From NCBI GenBank assembly GCA_038210415.1, contig JBBQWS010000012.1, forward strand, positions 1 to 64,000: a stretch of 64,000 nucleotides of DNA. Direction: 5' to 3'. This stretch comes from JBBQWS01 sp038210415. GTDB lineage: Bacteria; Actinomycetota; Actinomycetes; Prado026. The translations under genes were made by a program, and so were the position numbers. Positions 1-8,639 of the stretch are shown here, in pieces (the first letter of the stretch is position 1; every line of letters begins with the position of its first letter). The notes under the pieces are model-generated. The model made no database searches, was not told the DNA's origin, and was given only the letters and a program-made list of their open reading frames with translations.

Positions 1-203
1 TCCCCGGCTGCCACCGAAGACCCCGCACCTGCCACGTCCACCACATCCACCACTGGGCCGACGGCGGCACCACCGAACTCCACAACCTGGTCCTGCTCTG
101 CAGCTACCACCACCACCAGATCCACACACCCGACCACTGGCACATCAACCACACCAGCACCGGACCCGAATTCGTCCCACCCCAATGGATCCGCGGACCC
201 TAG
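1..203 (+). CDS. HNH endonuclease, C-terminal end (13E12/DUF222-like), cut by window edge
   Basis: An open frame enters from the left edge and stops at TAG 201-203. Its roughly 66 residues carry an HNH-nuclease signature: a Cys followed by His-rich HVHHIHHW, then GGTTELHNLVLLC and a HHHQIH tail. These are the metal-binding and catalytic parts of the HNH domain found at the C-terminus of the actinobacterial 13E12/DUF222 repeat proteins. Members of that family are often present in many copies and are thought to be mobile-element associated. The N-terminal part lies outside the window, so whether the gene is intact cannot be judged. Confidence 0.75.
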   Translation, partial: PGCHRRPRTCHVHHIHHWADGGTTELHNLVLLCSYHHHQIHTPDHWHINHTSTGPEFVPPQWIRGP

Positions 204-225
204 CGGCAGCCAGCAGACCGGTGCC

Positions 226-732
226 TCAGCCTCGCGGGACCACGAACTCGGTCATCGTGGCCTTACCGCTCGCGATCTCGGCCCAGTCGGTCTCGACGTC
301 CAGTACGGCCAGGCCGCAGGTCGGAAACTTCGTCTCGGCCAGGACCCGCGCCTCCGACCGCCCGCGATCGGTCAGGGCAAGGACCAGTTCCTGGACGCCC
401 GGGTTGTGGCCAACCAGCAGCACGAGCCCGCTCTTGCGCGGCGACTCGGCCAACACTGCAAGCAGGGCTTCCGGCTCGGCCTCGTAGATGCGGTCGTCGA
501 GGTGCGGCTCCGGTGCCTCGTCGAACGCCGGGGCGACGTGGGCCCAGGTCTCGCGTGTGCGCGCCGCGGACGAGCACCACACGACGTCGGGGGTGCCGAG
601 CGACGCGGCGAGCCAACGGCCCGCGGCCTCGGCGTCCCGGATGCCGCGGCGGGCGAGGGGACGCTCGTGGTCCTGAGTGCCTACCGGCCAGTCCGACTTC
701 GCGTGCCGCAGCACCACGAGGCGTCGCCTCAT
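226..732 (-). CDS. sixA: SixA-like phosphohistidine phosphatase (histidine phosphatase superfamily)
   Basis: 168 aa, the usual SixA length. The N-terminus carries the catalytic LRHAKSDW motif, a variant of RHG in which the His is phosphorylated during catalysis. A second His follows in LLVGHNPG near residue 108. SixA enzymes remove phosphate from phosphohistidine side chains; the substrate here is unknown. The ATG overlaps the stop of the upstream ion-channel gene by 4 bp (ATGA), so the two are probably translated from one mRNA and coupled. Nothing in the sequence points to a histidine kinase partner nearby. Confidence 0.88.
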   Translation of the reverse strand: MRRRLVVLRHAKSDWPVGTQDHERPLARRGIRDAEAAGRWLAASLGTPDVVWCSSAARTRETWAHVAPAFDEAPEPHLDDRIYEAEPEALLAVLAESPRKSGLVLLVGHNPGVQELVLALTDRGRSEARVLAETKFPTCGLAVLDVETDWAEIASGKATMTEFVVPRG

Positions 733-1775
733 CGAGCACCCCGTTCCAGGGGGCGGTCGCCCGCGTCGGATCGCAGGGCTTCGATCTGGGCCAAGGTGCC
801 GACCACGATCACCACGTCTCCCGGTTCGATGACCGTGTCGGGGGCTGGATTGGTCTGGAAAGTGCCCGATCCGCCGCCGGAGCGCAGGGCGAGCAGCAGC
901 GCTCCCCCACCCTCCTGCAGCCGGGCGGAACGCACGGTCGACCCGGCCACCGTCGACCCCGCCGCCACGCTCACCTCTTCGAGCCTGAATTCCACACCTG
1001 AGTCACGCATGGCCACGTCAAGGAAGTCGACGACGTGCGGCTGCAGCGCGAACGCCGCGATCCGGTCCCCACCGATCCGCTGTGGGTTGACGACTCGGTT
1101 GGCGCCGGCCCGCTCGAGCTTCGCCGTGGCTGCGTCGGTACGCGACCGGGCGATGATCGTGACGGACGGGTTGAGCGCCCGGGCGCTGAGCACCAGGTAG
1201 ACCGACAGCGCGTCGTTCTCGAGGCTGGCCACCAGGGTCGAGGCACGCTCGACTCCGGCGCGACGCAGGACCGCGTCGTCGGTGGCGTCCCCCACGATCT
1301 GGAGGTAGGGGCAGTCCGCGAGCCGATCGGGGCTCACGTCGATGACGATGATGTCGAGCCCGGACTTCGCGAGCTGGTGCGACGTGGCCCGACCGACCCG
1401 ACCCCAGCCGCACACGATCGCGTGCCCTGAGAGGCGGTCGATCTCTCGTTCCATCCGGCGGTTCCCCCAGAGGTCGGCCAAGTGGCCCTCGACGAGCGAC
1501 TCGAGCAAGGTGGTCAGGGTATACAGCACGGCGCCCACACCGACCAGTGCGAAGACCATGGTGAAGATCTTCTCGCCGGGGCCGAACGGCACCACCTCGC
1601 GGAAGCCGATCGTCGTCACAGTCGTCACCGCCTGGTACGCGGCGTCGAGCGGATCGATACCGAACGACATGTAGCCGAGCGTCCCGACCACCAGCACCGT
1701 CGTGAGCAGCGCCAGTCCACGGCTGATCCTGTACGCCCGGCGCACGCCGGACCCGGGTCGAGGCGGTGGGTTCAC
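729..1775 (-). CDS. Potassium-channel-type protein with TrkA (RCK) domains
   Basis: 348 aa from GTG 1775. The order is a TM segment (about residues 15-35), a pore helix and filter reading TTVTTIGF, a second TM, then a Rossmann TrkA-N domain beginning at GWGRVGR near residue 115. A TrkA-C-like domain ends the protein. This two-TM plus RCK plan is that of MthK-like channels gated by a cytosolic ligand. The filter TIGF departs from canonical TVGYG but keeps the Thr-x-Gly core, so K+ selectivity is inferred. Longer upstream readings run antisense into cphB, so the GTG between the divergent genes is preferred. It is coupled to sixA. Confidence 0.85.
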   Translation of the reverse strand: MNPPPRPGSGVRRAYRISRGLALLTTVLVVGTLGYMSFGIDPLDAAYQAVTTVTTIGFREVVPFGPGEKIFTMVFALVGVGAVLYTLTTLLESLVEGHLADLWGNRRMEREIDRLSGHAIVCGWGRVGRATSHQLAKSGLDIIVIDVSPDRLADCPYLQIVGDATDDAVLRRAGVERASTLVASLENDALSVYLVLSARALNPSVTIIARSRTDAATAKLERAGANRVVNPQRIGGDRIAAFALQPHVVDFLDVAMRDSGVEFRLEEVSVAAGSTVAGSTVRSARLQEGGGALLLALRSGGGSGTFQTNPAPDTVIEPGDVVIVVGTLAQIEALRSDAGDRPLERGAR

Positions 1776-1856
1776 GGGACCATCATGCCGGGAACCCGAG
1801 CCGCCGAGAGGGGACCTGACCCGGCGCGCCCCGACCCACGGGTTGGCGCCTGGCCG

Positions 1857-1862
1857 TACGCT
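1857..1862 (+). promoter_or_regulatory. -10 element TACGCT for leaderless cphB
   Basis: TACGCT matches the actinobacterial TANNNT -10 hexamer and lies exactly 6 nt before GTG 1869. Transcription would therefore begin at or next to the start codon. No Shine-Dalgarno sequence precedes this GTG. No clear -35 box is seen. Confidence 0.6.
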
Positions 1863-1868
1863 GCTCCC

Positions 1869-2879
1869 GTGCCGCTCAGCGCTGTCCCCACGCCTGCCGT
1901 TCTCACACCGGTTCCCAGTGGCACGCTCATGATCATCGGCGGCGCCGAGGAGAAGCTCGGCCGCAAGCCGGTTCTTCGGCGCTTCGTCGAGCTCGCCGGT
2001 GGCCGCGACGCGCGCATCGTGGTCTGCGCCACGGCCTCGGCGCTCGGGGAGGAGATCACCCAGCTCTACCAGACCGTCTTCCGCCGGCTCGGCGTCGCGT
2101 TCACCGAGTCGGTGCGGCCGCAGACGCGTGATGAGGCCGAAGGACCTGAGCTGGTCCGTGCCATCGAGCAGGCGACTGCGGTCTTCCTCACCGGTGGCAA
2201 CCAGCTCAAGCTGTCCGCGGTCGTGACAGGGACAGCTTTCGGCGAGGCGATCGCTGCGGCGTACCACCGCGGCGCCGTCATCGGCGGGACCAGTGCGGGC
2301 GCCAGCGTGCTGAGCGAGCACATGGTGGCGTTCGGGACCGGCGGCGCCACCCCCAAGAACCGCATGTCCCAGCTGGCCCGGGGGCTCGGCCTGCTGCCCG
2401 GAGTGGTCGTGGACCAGCACTTCTCGCAGCGCAACCGCTACGGACGTCTCCTTTCGCTGGTCGCCCAGAACCCCAGCCTGCTGGGCATGGGGATCGACGA
2501 GGACACCGCCGCGATCGTGTCCGGCGGACGGTTCGTCGAAGTCGCCGGGCGAGGCAGCGTCTTCGTCTTCGACGGCCGGTCCGCGGTCAGCAACGCCGCC
2601 TCGGCGACCCGCACCACCCCGTTGCTGGTCTCCGGCGCTGTCATCCACGCGCTACCGGTGGGTTCGAGGTTCGACCTCGCCGAGGCACGGCTCGTCGACT
2701 ACGAGGCGATCGGGAGCGAGCCGCGGCCGGCCACAACGGAGGAGGAGCGCGAGCCGGTCGAGCCGTACGTCGGCATCGTGGCTCGCAAGGTCGCCGCCGA
2801 GGGCGCCGACGACACCGTGGTCGAGCGCAATGCCCGGCGCCGGCGTCGCCGTAACGCCGACGATGACGACGACGAGTGA
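1869..2879 (+). CDS. cphB: Cyanophycinase (peptidase family S51)
   Basis: 336 aa. Cyanophycinase hydrolyses cyanophycin (multi-L-arginyl-poly-L-aspartate) to beta-Asp-Arg dipeptides in the cytoplasm. Visible family features are LMIIGGAEEK at the start, FLTGGNQLKL, the nucleophile elbow GGTSAGAS (Ser near residue 142), DQHFSQRNR and GIDEDTAA. The C-terminal 40 residues are charged and end in Arg- and Asp-rich stretches. GTG 1869 is chosen because a -10 box sits 6 nt upstream; an internal ATG at 1929 would remove a first strand typical of the family. The gene is 13 nt upstream of cphA, so degradation and synthesis enzymes are co-located. Confidence 0.93.
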   Translation: MPLSAVPTPAVLTPVPSGTLMIIGGAEEKLGRKPVLRRFVELAGGRDARIVVCATASALGEEITQLYQTVFRRLGVAFTESVRPQTRDEAEGPELVRAIEQATAVFLTGGNQLKLSAVVTGTAFGEAIAAAYHRGAVIGGTSAGASVLSEHMVAFGTGGATPKNRMSQLARGLGLLPGVVVDQHFSQRNRYGRLLSLVAQNPSLLGMGIDEDTAAIVSGGRFVEVAGRGSVFVFDGRSAVSNAASATRTTPLLVSGAVIHALPVGSRFDLAEARLVDYEAIGSEPRPATTEEEREPVEPYVGIVARKVAAEGADDTVVERNARRRRRRNADDDDDE

Positions 2880-2885
2880 CATTCT
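2880..2885 (+). promoter_or_regulatory. Possible -10 element CATTCT for cphA
   Basis: CATTCT lies 7 nt before ATG 2893, directly after the cphB stop. It resembles TANNNT apart from its first base and repeats the leaderless spacing seen at other genes here. It could let cphA be transcribed independently of cphB. Confidence 0.35.
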
Positions 2886-2892
2886 GGACCCT

Positions 2893-5667
2893 ATGACCAC
2901 CGATCTGACCCCGAGCAGCCCGGCCCGGGCCGACCTGACCATCGTCGAGACTCGGGTGTACCGCGGTCCGAACGTCTGGTCGTATGATCCCGCCCTGCAC
3001 CTCATCGTCGACCTGGGCTCGCTCGAGGAGTACCCGACCGACACGCTGCCCGGTTTCGTCGACGGCCTCCTGGCGGCACTGCCGGGGCTGGCGGAGCACA
3101 GCTGCTCGCGAGGTCACCGGGGCGGCTTCGTCGAGCGGCTGAGCGAAGGCACCTGGCTCGGGCACGTCACGGAGCACGTCGCCCTGCAGCTGCAGCAGGA
3201 GGCGGGGTTCGAGGTCCGCAGGGGGAAGACCCGGCAAGTGCCTGGCCAGGCGGGGCGCTACAACGTCGTCTACGGGTTCGGGGACGAGCGGGTCGGCCTG
3301 GCTGCGGCGAAGCTCGCCGTACGGCTGGTCAACCACCTCGTCGAGCCCGACCCTTCGTTCGACTTCGCGAGCGAGCTCGAACAGTTCCTGGTGGCCGCCG
3401 AGCGCACCGCCTTCGGTCCGTCGACGCAGGCGATCATCGACGAGGCGGTGTCGCGTGACATCCCGTGGATCAGGCTCAACCAGCACTCGCTCGTCCAGCT
3501 CGGGCAGGGGGTCCACCAGAAACGGATCCGGGCGACGATGACCTCGCAGACTTCGGCGCTCGCCGTCGACGTGGCTGGCGACAAGGACCTCACCGGCAAG
3601 CTGTTGGCCGCTGCCGGGCTGCCCGTGCCCAAGTCCGACTCGGTGCGCACCGCGGACGCCGCCGTCGAGCTGGCCCGCCGGATCGGCTACCCGGTCGTCG
3701 TCAAGCCGCTCGACGGCAACCACGGGCGCGGCGTGTGCCTCGATCTGCAGGACGACGATGCAGTCCGCACCGCATTCGTGGTGGCGGAGTCGGAGTCCCG
3801 GCGCGGCTGGGTCCTCGTCGAGAATCACGTCGTCGGTCGCGACTACCGCGTCCTCGTCGTAGGCGGCCGCATGGTTGCGATCGCCGAGCGCGTGCCGGCC
3901 CACGTCACCGGCGACGGCCGGCACACCGTGCGGCAGCTGGTCGACCAGACCAACGCCGACCCCCGTCGAGGCGTCGGCCACGAGAAGGTCCTCACCCGGA
4001 TCAAGGTCGACGAAGCGGCCGTCGAGCTGGTGCGCGACCAGGGCTTTGCGCTCGACGAAGTGCCTGAGGCCGGCGCGGTCGTCAAGCTCGCCCTCACCGG
4101 CAACATGTCGACGGGCGGCATCTCGATCGACCGCACCTTCGAGGCGCACCCGGACAACGTCGACATCGCCGAGGAAGCCGCACGGGTGGTCGGCCTCGAC
4201 GTCGCCGGCATCGACTTCATCTGTCCGGACATCACTGAGCCGGTCCGTGAGGCCGGCGGCGCGATCTGTGAGGTGAACGCGGCCCCCGGCTTTCGGATGC
4301 ACACGCACCCGACCGTCGGCGAGCCGCAGTTCGTGGCCAAGCCGGTCGTCGACCTGCTGTTCCCGCCCGGTACTCCGAGCCGGGTGCCGATCATCGCCAT
4401 TACCGGCACCAACGGGAAGACGACGACCTCGCGCATGGTGGCGCACATCTTCAAGGGCCTGGGACGCAAGGTCGGCATGACGTCCACCGACGGGGTGGTG
4501 ATCGACGAGCGGCTGGTGATCCGCGCCGACGCGTCCGGCCCGAAATCCGCCCGTATGGTGCTGCAGAACCCCCGGGTCGACTTCGCCGTCTTCGAGGTGG
4601 CCCGTGGCGGCATCCTTCGCGAGGGCCTGGGCTTCGACCGGTGCGACGTCGCCGTCGTGACCAACGTGGCCGCCGACCACCTCGGCATGCGCGGAATCGA
4701 CACCCTCGAACAGCTGGCCGAGGTGAAGGCGGTCGTCGTGGAGGCGGTGCCCCGCGACGGGTTCGCGGTGCTCAACGCAGACGACCCCCTCGTGCGGCAG
4801 ATGCGGCAGAAGGCACCGAGCGGACAGGTGGTCTGGTTCACCCTCGCCGAAGAGGGCAGCGAGACCATGGAGATGGTGGACGCGTACTGCCGCCGCGACG
4901 GACGGGCGGTGGTGCTCGAGCGCAGCGAGCTCGGCGAGATGATCGTGATCCGGCACGGGCGGCGACGGATCCAGCTGGCCTGGACCCACCTGCTCCCGGC
5001 AACGTTCGGCGGCAAAGCTCGGTTCAACGTGGCCAACGCGATGGCGGCCGCCGGCGCGGCCTTCGCAGCCGGTGCTCCGCTGCACGACATCCGGCAGGGC
5101 CTGCGCACCTTCACCACCTCGTACTACCTCTCCCCCGGTCGCCTCAACGAAGTACAGGTCGGTGGCGTCACCGTCTTCGTCGACTACTGCCACAACGCCC
5201 ACGGCATGCGGGCCATGGGCGATTTCGTCGAACGGCTCATGCAGGGTCGCGATCCTGGCCCGGACGTGATGCGGCACCGTTGTCTGGCTGTCGTCGCCAC
5301 TGCCGGCGACCGGCGCGACGACGACATGCGAGAGCTCGGCGCCGTCGCCGCCGAGTTCTTCGACTCGGTCATCGTCCGGGAGGACACCGCCCTGCGCGGA
5401 CGTCAGCGCGGAGCGTCGGCCGAGCTCGTCGAGGAAGGCGCCAAGAGCGCCATGGCGAAGGGCGGTCGTTGCCGTTCGACTTCGATCGTGCTCGACGAGA
5501 TCGACGCCGTCCGTGAGGCGATGGCCTGGGTCAACCCCGGGGACGTCGTCGTGGTCTGCGCCGACAAGCACGCGACGGTGCTGGCCGAGCTGGAGGCGCT
5601 GTCGCACCAGGCCCAGGCCGGCGCGCACGGCTCCGACCGCATCGCCGACCCCGACTTCGTCGGTTGA
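2893..5667 (+). CDS. cphA: Cyanophycin synthetase CphA
   Basis: 924 aa, slightly longer than typical CphA1. It polymerises Asp and Arg into cyanophycin using two ATP-dependent ligase modules. The N-terminal domain (about 1-220) contains RGPNVWS. An ATP-grasp module follows (about 230-480; VVKPLDGNHGRGV, and ICEVNAAPGFRMH at its end), which adds Asp to the backbone. The C-terminal Mur-ligase-like module begins with the P-loop GTNGKTT (505-511), which attaches Arg; ARGGILREGLGFD, NVAADHLGM and DYCHNAHGM follow. All key motifs are present, so activity is expected. The polymer stores nitrogen and carbon in granules. A paralogue lacking ATP-grasp lies at 8.9-10.6 kb. Confidence 0.95.
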   Translation: MTTDLTPSSPARADLTIVETRVYRGPNVWSYDPALHLIVDLGSLEEYPTDTLPGFVDGLLAALPGLAEHSCSRGHRGGFVERLSEGTWLGHVTEHVALQLQQEAGFEVRRGKTRQVPGQAGRYNVVYGFGDERVGLAAAKLAVRLVNHLVEPDPSFDFASELEQFLVAAERTAFGPSTQAIIDEAVSRDIPWIRLNQHSLVQLGQGVHQKRIRATMTSQTSALAVDVAGDKDLTGKLLAAAGLPVPKSDSVRTADAAVELARRIGYPVVVKPLDGNHGRGVCLDLQDDDAVRTAFVVAESESRRGWVLVENHVVGRDYRVLVVGGRMVAIAERVPAHVTGDGRHTVRQLVDQTNADPRRGVGHEKVLTRIKVDEAAVELVRDQGFALDEVPEAGAVVKLALTGNMSTGGISIDRTFEAHPDNVDIAEEAARVVGLDVAGIDFICPDITEPVREAGGAICEVNAAPGFRMHTHPTVGEPQFVAKPVVDLLFPPGTPSRVPIIAITGTNGKTTTSRMVAHIFKGLGRKVGMTSTDGVVIDERLVIRADASGPKSARMVLQNPRVDFAVFEVARGGILREGLGFDRCDVAVVTNVAADHLGMRGIDTLEQLAEVKAVVVEAVPRDGFAVLNADDPLVRQMRQKAPSGQVVWFTLAEEGSETMEMVDAYCRRDGRAVVLERSELGEMIVIRHGRRRIQLAWTHLLPATFGGKARFNVANAMAAAGAAFAAGAPLHDIRQGLRTFTTSYYLSPGRLNEVQVGGVTVFVDYCHNAHGMRAMGDFVERLMQGRDPGPDVMRHRCLAVVATAGDRRDDDMRELGAVAAEFFDSVIVREDTALRGRQRGASAELVEEGAKSAMAKGGRCRSTSIVLDEIDAVREAMAWVNPGDVVVVCADKHATVLAELEALSHQAQAGAHGSDRIADPDFVG

Positions 5668-5672
5668 TCGGG

Positions 5673-5688
5673 GGTCGGTCAGCCGACC
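5673..5688. terminator. Short inverted repeat between convergent cphA and GH5 genes
   Basis: GGTCGG-TCAG-CCGACC forms a 6-bp stem with a 4-nt loop across the junction of two convergent stop codons. It could act as a bidirectional terminator, but it lacks a T-run on either side, so this is tentative. Confidence 0.3.
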
Positions 5689-7106
5689 AGCACCGTCAGG
5701 GTCTTCGACGTCGTCGAGGTGAGCGCGTTACCGGCGTACTTCACCGTCAGCTTCACCTTGCCGGCGACGGTCGCCGTACCTGCGGCGAACGAGAATGTCC
5801 CGCCCGGTCCGGTCATGACCGGGGGCAGCTTGGTGATGATGGTCCCGTCCCTGCGGGTGACGGTGACGAGCAGGCCGACGGCCGGCGGGAGCCCGTTGAC
5901 CAGCAGCGTCCCCGTGGCCGTGACGGCGCTGCCCACTGCGACAGGGGTGGTCGACTGCAGGTTCAGCGCGGTGGGGCGCGGCAGGTGCGTGACGTACGCG
6001 AACAGCGCAGCCCCTGGGCCGTCCGGCCCGGCGCCGCAGACGGTCGGTGTCCCGTTCCAGTCCGCCAGCAAGGTCGTGCCTACGCGAAGGTCCCCGGACA
6101 TGCCGAGGACTCCGATGCCGCGGTCGCCGAGGTAGCTCAGGAAGCCGGGCGCCGTCGTCTGGCTGGCGGTGCCGCAGTTCGCCGTCGGGTAGTTCCACTC
6201 GGTCGCGACGACCGGGACGGACGACGCCAACGCACCGAACCGGAACTCCCAGTCCCTGAGGTGTGCCGGTTGGTCGAGGCCGGCCGTGTAGAAGTAGGGG
6301 TGCACCGAGTACGCCACGTTCGGCGGGTTCATCGTGTCGTGGACCAGGGCTGCCCCCTGGTTCGGGCCTGGCAGGATGCCGGAGCGGTTCAGCCCGTCGA
6401 CGAGGATCACATTGCGCACACCGAGGCCGCGAAGGTGCGTGAGCAGCTGCTGATGGCCGACTGCGCCGCCCTGGTTGGCGTCCGGGGTCGAGCCCCCTTC
6501 CAGCCACTCGGCCCAGCTGGCCGCCGGGAGCGGAACGAGCGAGACGGGGGTCCCTGCGGTCGCGTCGATCGGTTCGTTGAACAGCTCGTACATCACGTCG
6601 GGCGCACCCGAGTAGACCGGCGCGAGCGCGTCCCATGCCTTCTGCGTCGCCAAGCTCGGCAGGTCGTGCGAGAGTCCGCAACTCAGGTTGTTGTCCTGCA
6701 TCGACAGGATGACCGCGAGGTGAGCGGTCCGGGCGTACCCGACGCCCGTCGCGATCGAACCGAGGTAGGCGCTGACAGTGGCCGGGTCCGGGCTCGACAG
6801 CGCGCTCTGCGACACCTGGAACCGCACGGTGTTCGCATGCCAAGCGACTGCGAGGTTGGTGATCTCGTCGGAGGAGAAGTGGCTCACAGCCGACGCGGTG
6901 TCGGGGTTCGTGCAGCCAGGGCCGGCCAGCAGGCCGATCATGGTGAACCCCCGGGGCGCGAACGGCACGTGGTTCAGCGTGAGGGTGGCACCGGACACAC
7001 GGAGTCCGGTCGTGGCCGCACTCGCGGTGGCTCCGGCACCGAGCAGAGGACCGAGCGCGAGCGCCACCGCGATCGTCAGCGCCGTCGTGGTACGGCTGGC
7101 TTTCAT
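5679..7106 (-). CDS. Secreted glycoside hydrolase family 5 (cellulase-like) with C-terminal Ig-like domain
   Basis: 475 aa. A Sec signal peptide (about 1-30, ending ASA) precedes a TIM-barrel GH5-like domain. Catalytic signatures are MYELFNEP (acid/base Glu), SVHPYFY and ATEWNYP (nucleophile Glu). The last 100 residues form a bacterial Ig-like beta-sandwich (PVAVGSAVTATGTL onward) that would bind or space the enzyme outside the cell. A GGGGGGA Shine-Dalgarno sequence sits about 5 nt before ATG 7106. It would cut beta-1,4-linked polysaccharide; the exact substrate (cellulose, mannan or other) cannot be told. It stands alone, convergent with cphA and divergent from the satD-like gene. Confidence 0.85.
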   Translation of the reverse strand: MKASRTTTALTIAVALALGPLLGAGATASAATTGLRVSGATLTLNHVPFAPRGFTMIGLLAGPGCTNPDTASAVSHFSSDEITNLAVAWHANTVRFQVSQSALSSPDPATVSAYLGSIATGVGYARTAHLAVILSMQDNNLSCGLSHDLPSLATQKAWDALAPVYSGAPDVMYELFNEPIDATAGTPVSLVPLPAASWAEWLEGGSTPDANQGGAVGHQQLLTHLRGLGVRNVILVDGLNRSGILPGPNQGAALVHDTMNPPNVAYSVHPYFYTAGLDQPAHLRDWEFRFGALASSVPVVATEWNYPTANCGTASQTTAPGFLSYLGDRGIGVLGMSGDLRVGTTLLADWNGTPTVCGAGPDGPGAALFAYVTHLPRPTALNLQSTTPVAVGSAVTATGTLLVNGLPPAVGLLVTVTRRDGTIITKLPPVMTGPGGTFSFAAGTATVAGKVKLTVKYAGNALTSTTSKTLTVLVG

Positions 7107-7184
7107 CGCATCCCCCCGGATGGTTCGGTCGTCGGCTCCTGTTCAGGCGAGTGTCCGGCACGGGCCAACCGCTCGCAGGTGGTT

Positions 7185-7202
7185 CCTGAGATAAGACTCA
7201 GG
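7185..7202. promoter_or_regulatory. Inverted repeat CCTGAG-N6-CTCAGG in the GH5/SatD divergent region
   Basis: A perfect 6-bp inverted repeat with a 6-nt spacer (ATAAGA) lies between the divergent GH5 and satD-like genes, 79 nt from the GH5 start and 31 nt from the SatD -10 box. Its size suits an operator for a dimeric regulator. No regulator is encoded next to it. Confidence 0.35.
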
Positions 7203-7232
7203 ACTCTATGGACCCCAAGATCAGTTGATTGC

Positions 7233-7238
7233 TAATCT
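7233..7238 (+). promoter_or_regulatory. -10 element TAATCT for leaderless satD-like gene
   Basis: TAATCT is a near-consensus -10 box placed 6 nt before GTG 7245. The start codon has no useful Shine-Dalgarno sequence, so the transcript is probably leaderless. Confidence 0.6.
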
Positions 7239-7244
7239 TCAGAG

Positions 7245-7916
7245 GTGCCCTTACCCGCCGAACCGTACCGGGCCACCGCCCTCATCGGCGACGTGGTCGC
7301 GTCGAAGCAGGCGCCGGACCGTGGCGCCCTGCAGGACCGTCTGCTGCTGGCCCTGGCCGCAGTGAACTCCGCCGTCCCGTCGCTGCAACCGCTCGAGGCG
7401 ACGATCGGCGACGAGTTCCAGGGCGTGTACGCCTCGGCGAGCCTGGCCCTGCGCGCGAGCGCCCAGGTGCGGCTGCACCTGCTCCCCGTCGACACGAGGT
7501 ACGGCCTGGGCACCGGTGAGCTGACCGTCTTCGATGTGGACCGTGCTCCGGTGTCGCAGGACGGCCCGGCCTGGTGGGCCGCTCGCGAGGCCATCGACTA
7601 CGTACAGGGCCGACAGGCCCGACGCGGCCATGCGCGTCACCTGCGCACGTGGCTGGTCGACCCGCAGGAGCCCGACGCGGCGACGTACGTCAACGCGTTC
7701 CTCCTGAGCCGCGACGAGACCATCGGCCTGCAGAGCCACCGGGCCCGTCGGTTGCTCCTCGGATCGCTGCTCGGGCGGACCCAGCTCGAGCTCGCCGAGT
7801 CGGAGCAGATCAGCCAGTCCGCCGTGTCGCAGCAGCTCGCGACCAGTGGGGCCTACGCGATCTGCGACGCTCATACCCTGCTCGAGAGCCTGCCCTCGAT
7901 CGGAGGCCGTCCATGA
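7245..7916 (+). CDS. SatD family protein
   Basis: 223 aa. The N-terminus reads ALIGDVVASKQAPDRGALQ, followed by ATIGDEFQGVY, the signature of the SatD family. The C-terminal third resembles a helix-turn-helix (LAESEQISQSAVSQQLATSG, about residues 184-203), so DNA binding is possible. SatD was named in streptococci from an acid-tolerance locus; its biochemical role is not established, and the function here is unknown. It overlaps the next gene, a membrane protein, by 4 bp (ATGA). That implies a coupled pair, perhaps a soluble regulator and its membrane partner. Confidence 0.75.
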   Translation: MPLPAEPYRATALIGDVVASKQAPDRGALQDRLLLALAAVNSAVPSLQPLEATIGDEFQGVYASASLALRASAQVRLHLLPVDTRYGLGTGELTVFDVDRAPVSQDGPAWWAAREAIDYVQGRQARRGHARHLRTWLVDPQEPDAATYVNAFLLSRDETIGLQSHRARRLLLGSLLGRTQLELAESEQISQSAVSQQLATSGAYAICDAHTLLESLPSIGGRP

Positions 7917-8635
7917 CGCTGGTTGCCCTCTGGCTGCTCGTCGCCGGCCTCGCCGACCTCGTGCGCGGTTCGACCGACGCCAAGCGGCGCTCGTTCCCGG
8001 CGGGGCTGGTCGTCTTCGCCACCGTGCTCGTGGTCGCGGTGCTAGGCGGGTTCACGTTCTCCGGCTACCTCGTCAGCCTGCTGCTCGTCGTGCTTCCAGC
8101 CTGGCTGTGGATCGTCACGTCGTCGTCCGCGCTGCGCGGCCGATCGTCCGTCGCCGCACCGCTGAGCGTGCTCGGCGGCACGATGGCCGTGCTGCTGCTC
8201 TGGAGCGGATCCACCCCGGTGCTGGCCGGCCACCTTGCCGACTGGTACGGCGGGCTCGGCGTCCCCCTGCTCGCCGACGTCCCGCTGGCGCGCTCCGCCA
8301 CAGTGCTGGGCGCCCTGTTGTTCCTCCAGGTCTCGGCCAACATCGTGGTTCGACTGGTGCTGGACGGTGCGGGCAGCTCGGCTCCGCGGGGCGAGTCCAG
8401 CCTGCGGGGCGGGCGGGTGCTGGGGCCGATGGAGCGCACCTTCATCTTCGCCCTGGGTCTGGCCGGCCAGCTCACGGCCGCGTCGATCATCGTTGCTGCC
8501 AAAGGACTTCTGCGCTTCCCTGAGATCCAGGCCCGGCGCGAGACCTCCGACACGGTCGACGCCCTGACCGAGTACTTCCTGGTCGGCTCGATGGCGAGCT
8601 GGTTGCTCGCGCTCGCCTTCCTGCCTCTGGTCTGA
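7913..8635 (+). CDS. Multi-pass membrane protein paired with SatD-like protein
   Basis: 240 aa and very hydrophobic, with about six predicted TM helices (around residues 3-18, 28-45, 48-68, 80-95, 115-145 and 168-190, with a last one at the C-terminus). No catalytic motif is recognised. The start codon overlaps the satD-like stop (ATGA), so the pair is likely cotranslated. Small integral membrane proteins commonly sit beside SatD-family genes in actinobacteria, but neither has an assigned activity. Transport or sensing is a guess. Confidence 0.7.
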   Translation: MTLVALWLLVAGLADLVRGSTDAKRRSFPAGLVVFATVLVVAVLGGFTFSGYLVSLLLVVLPAWLWIVTSSSALRGRSSVAAPLSVLGGTMAVLLLWSGSTPVLAGHLADWYGGLGVPLLADVPLARSATVLGALLFLQVSANIVVRLVLDGAGSSAPRGESSLRGGRVLGPMERTFIFALGLAGQLTAASIIVAAKGLLRFPEIQARRETSDTVDALTEYFLVGSMASWLLALAFLPLV

Positions 8636-8639
8636 CGCG

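Noticed and set aside
1482..1868. N-terminal extension of cyanophycinase
   Set aside because: The extra residues are antisense to the ion-channel gene and unlike any cyanophycinase; a -10 box sits before GTG 1869.
2641..5628. Very long minus-strand open frame antisense to cphA
   Set aside because: It has no family resemblance (His/Asp/Val-rich shadow) and lies fully opposite a clear CphA; GC-rich DNA often gives such frames.
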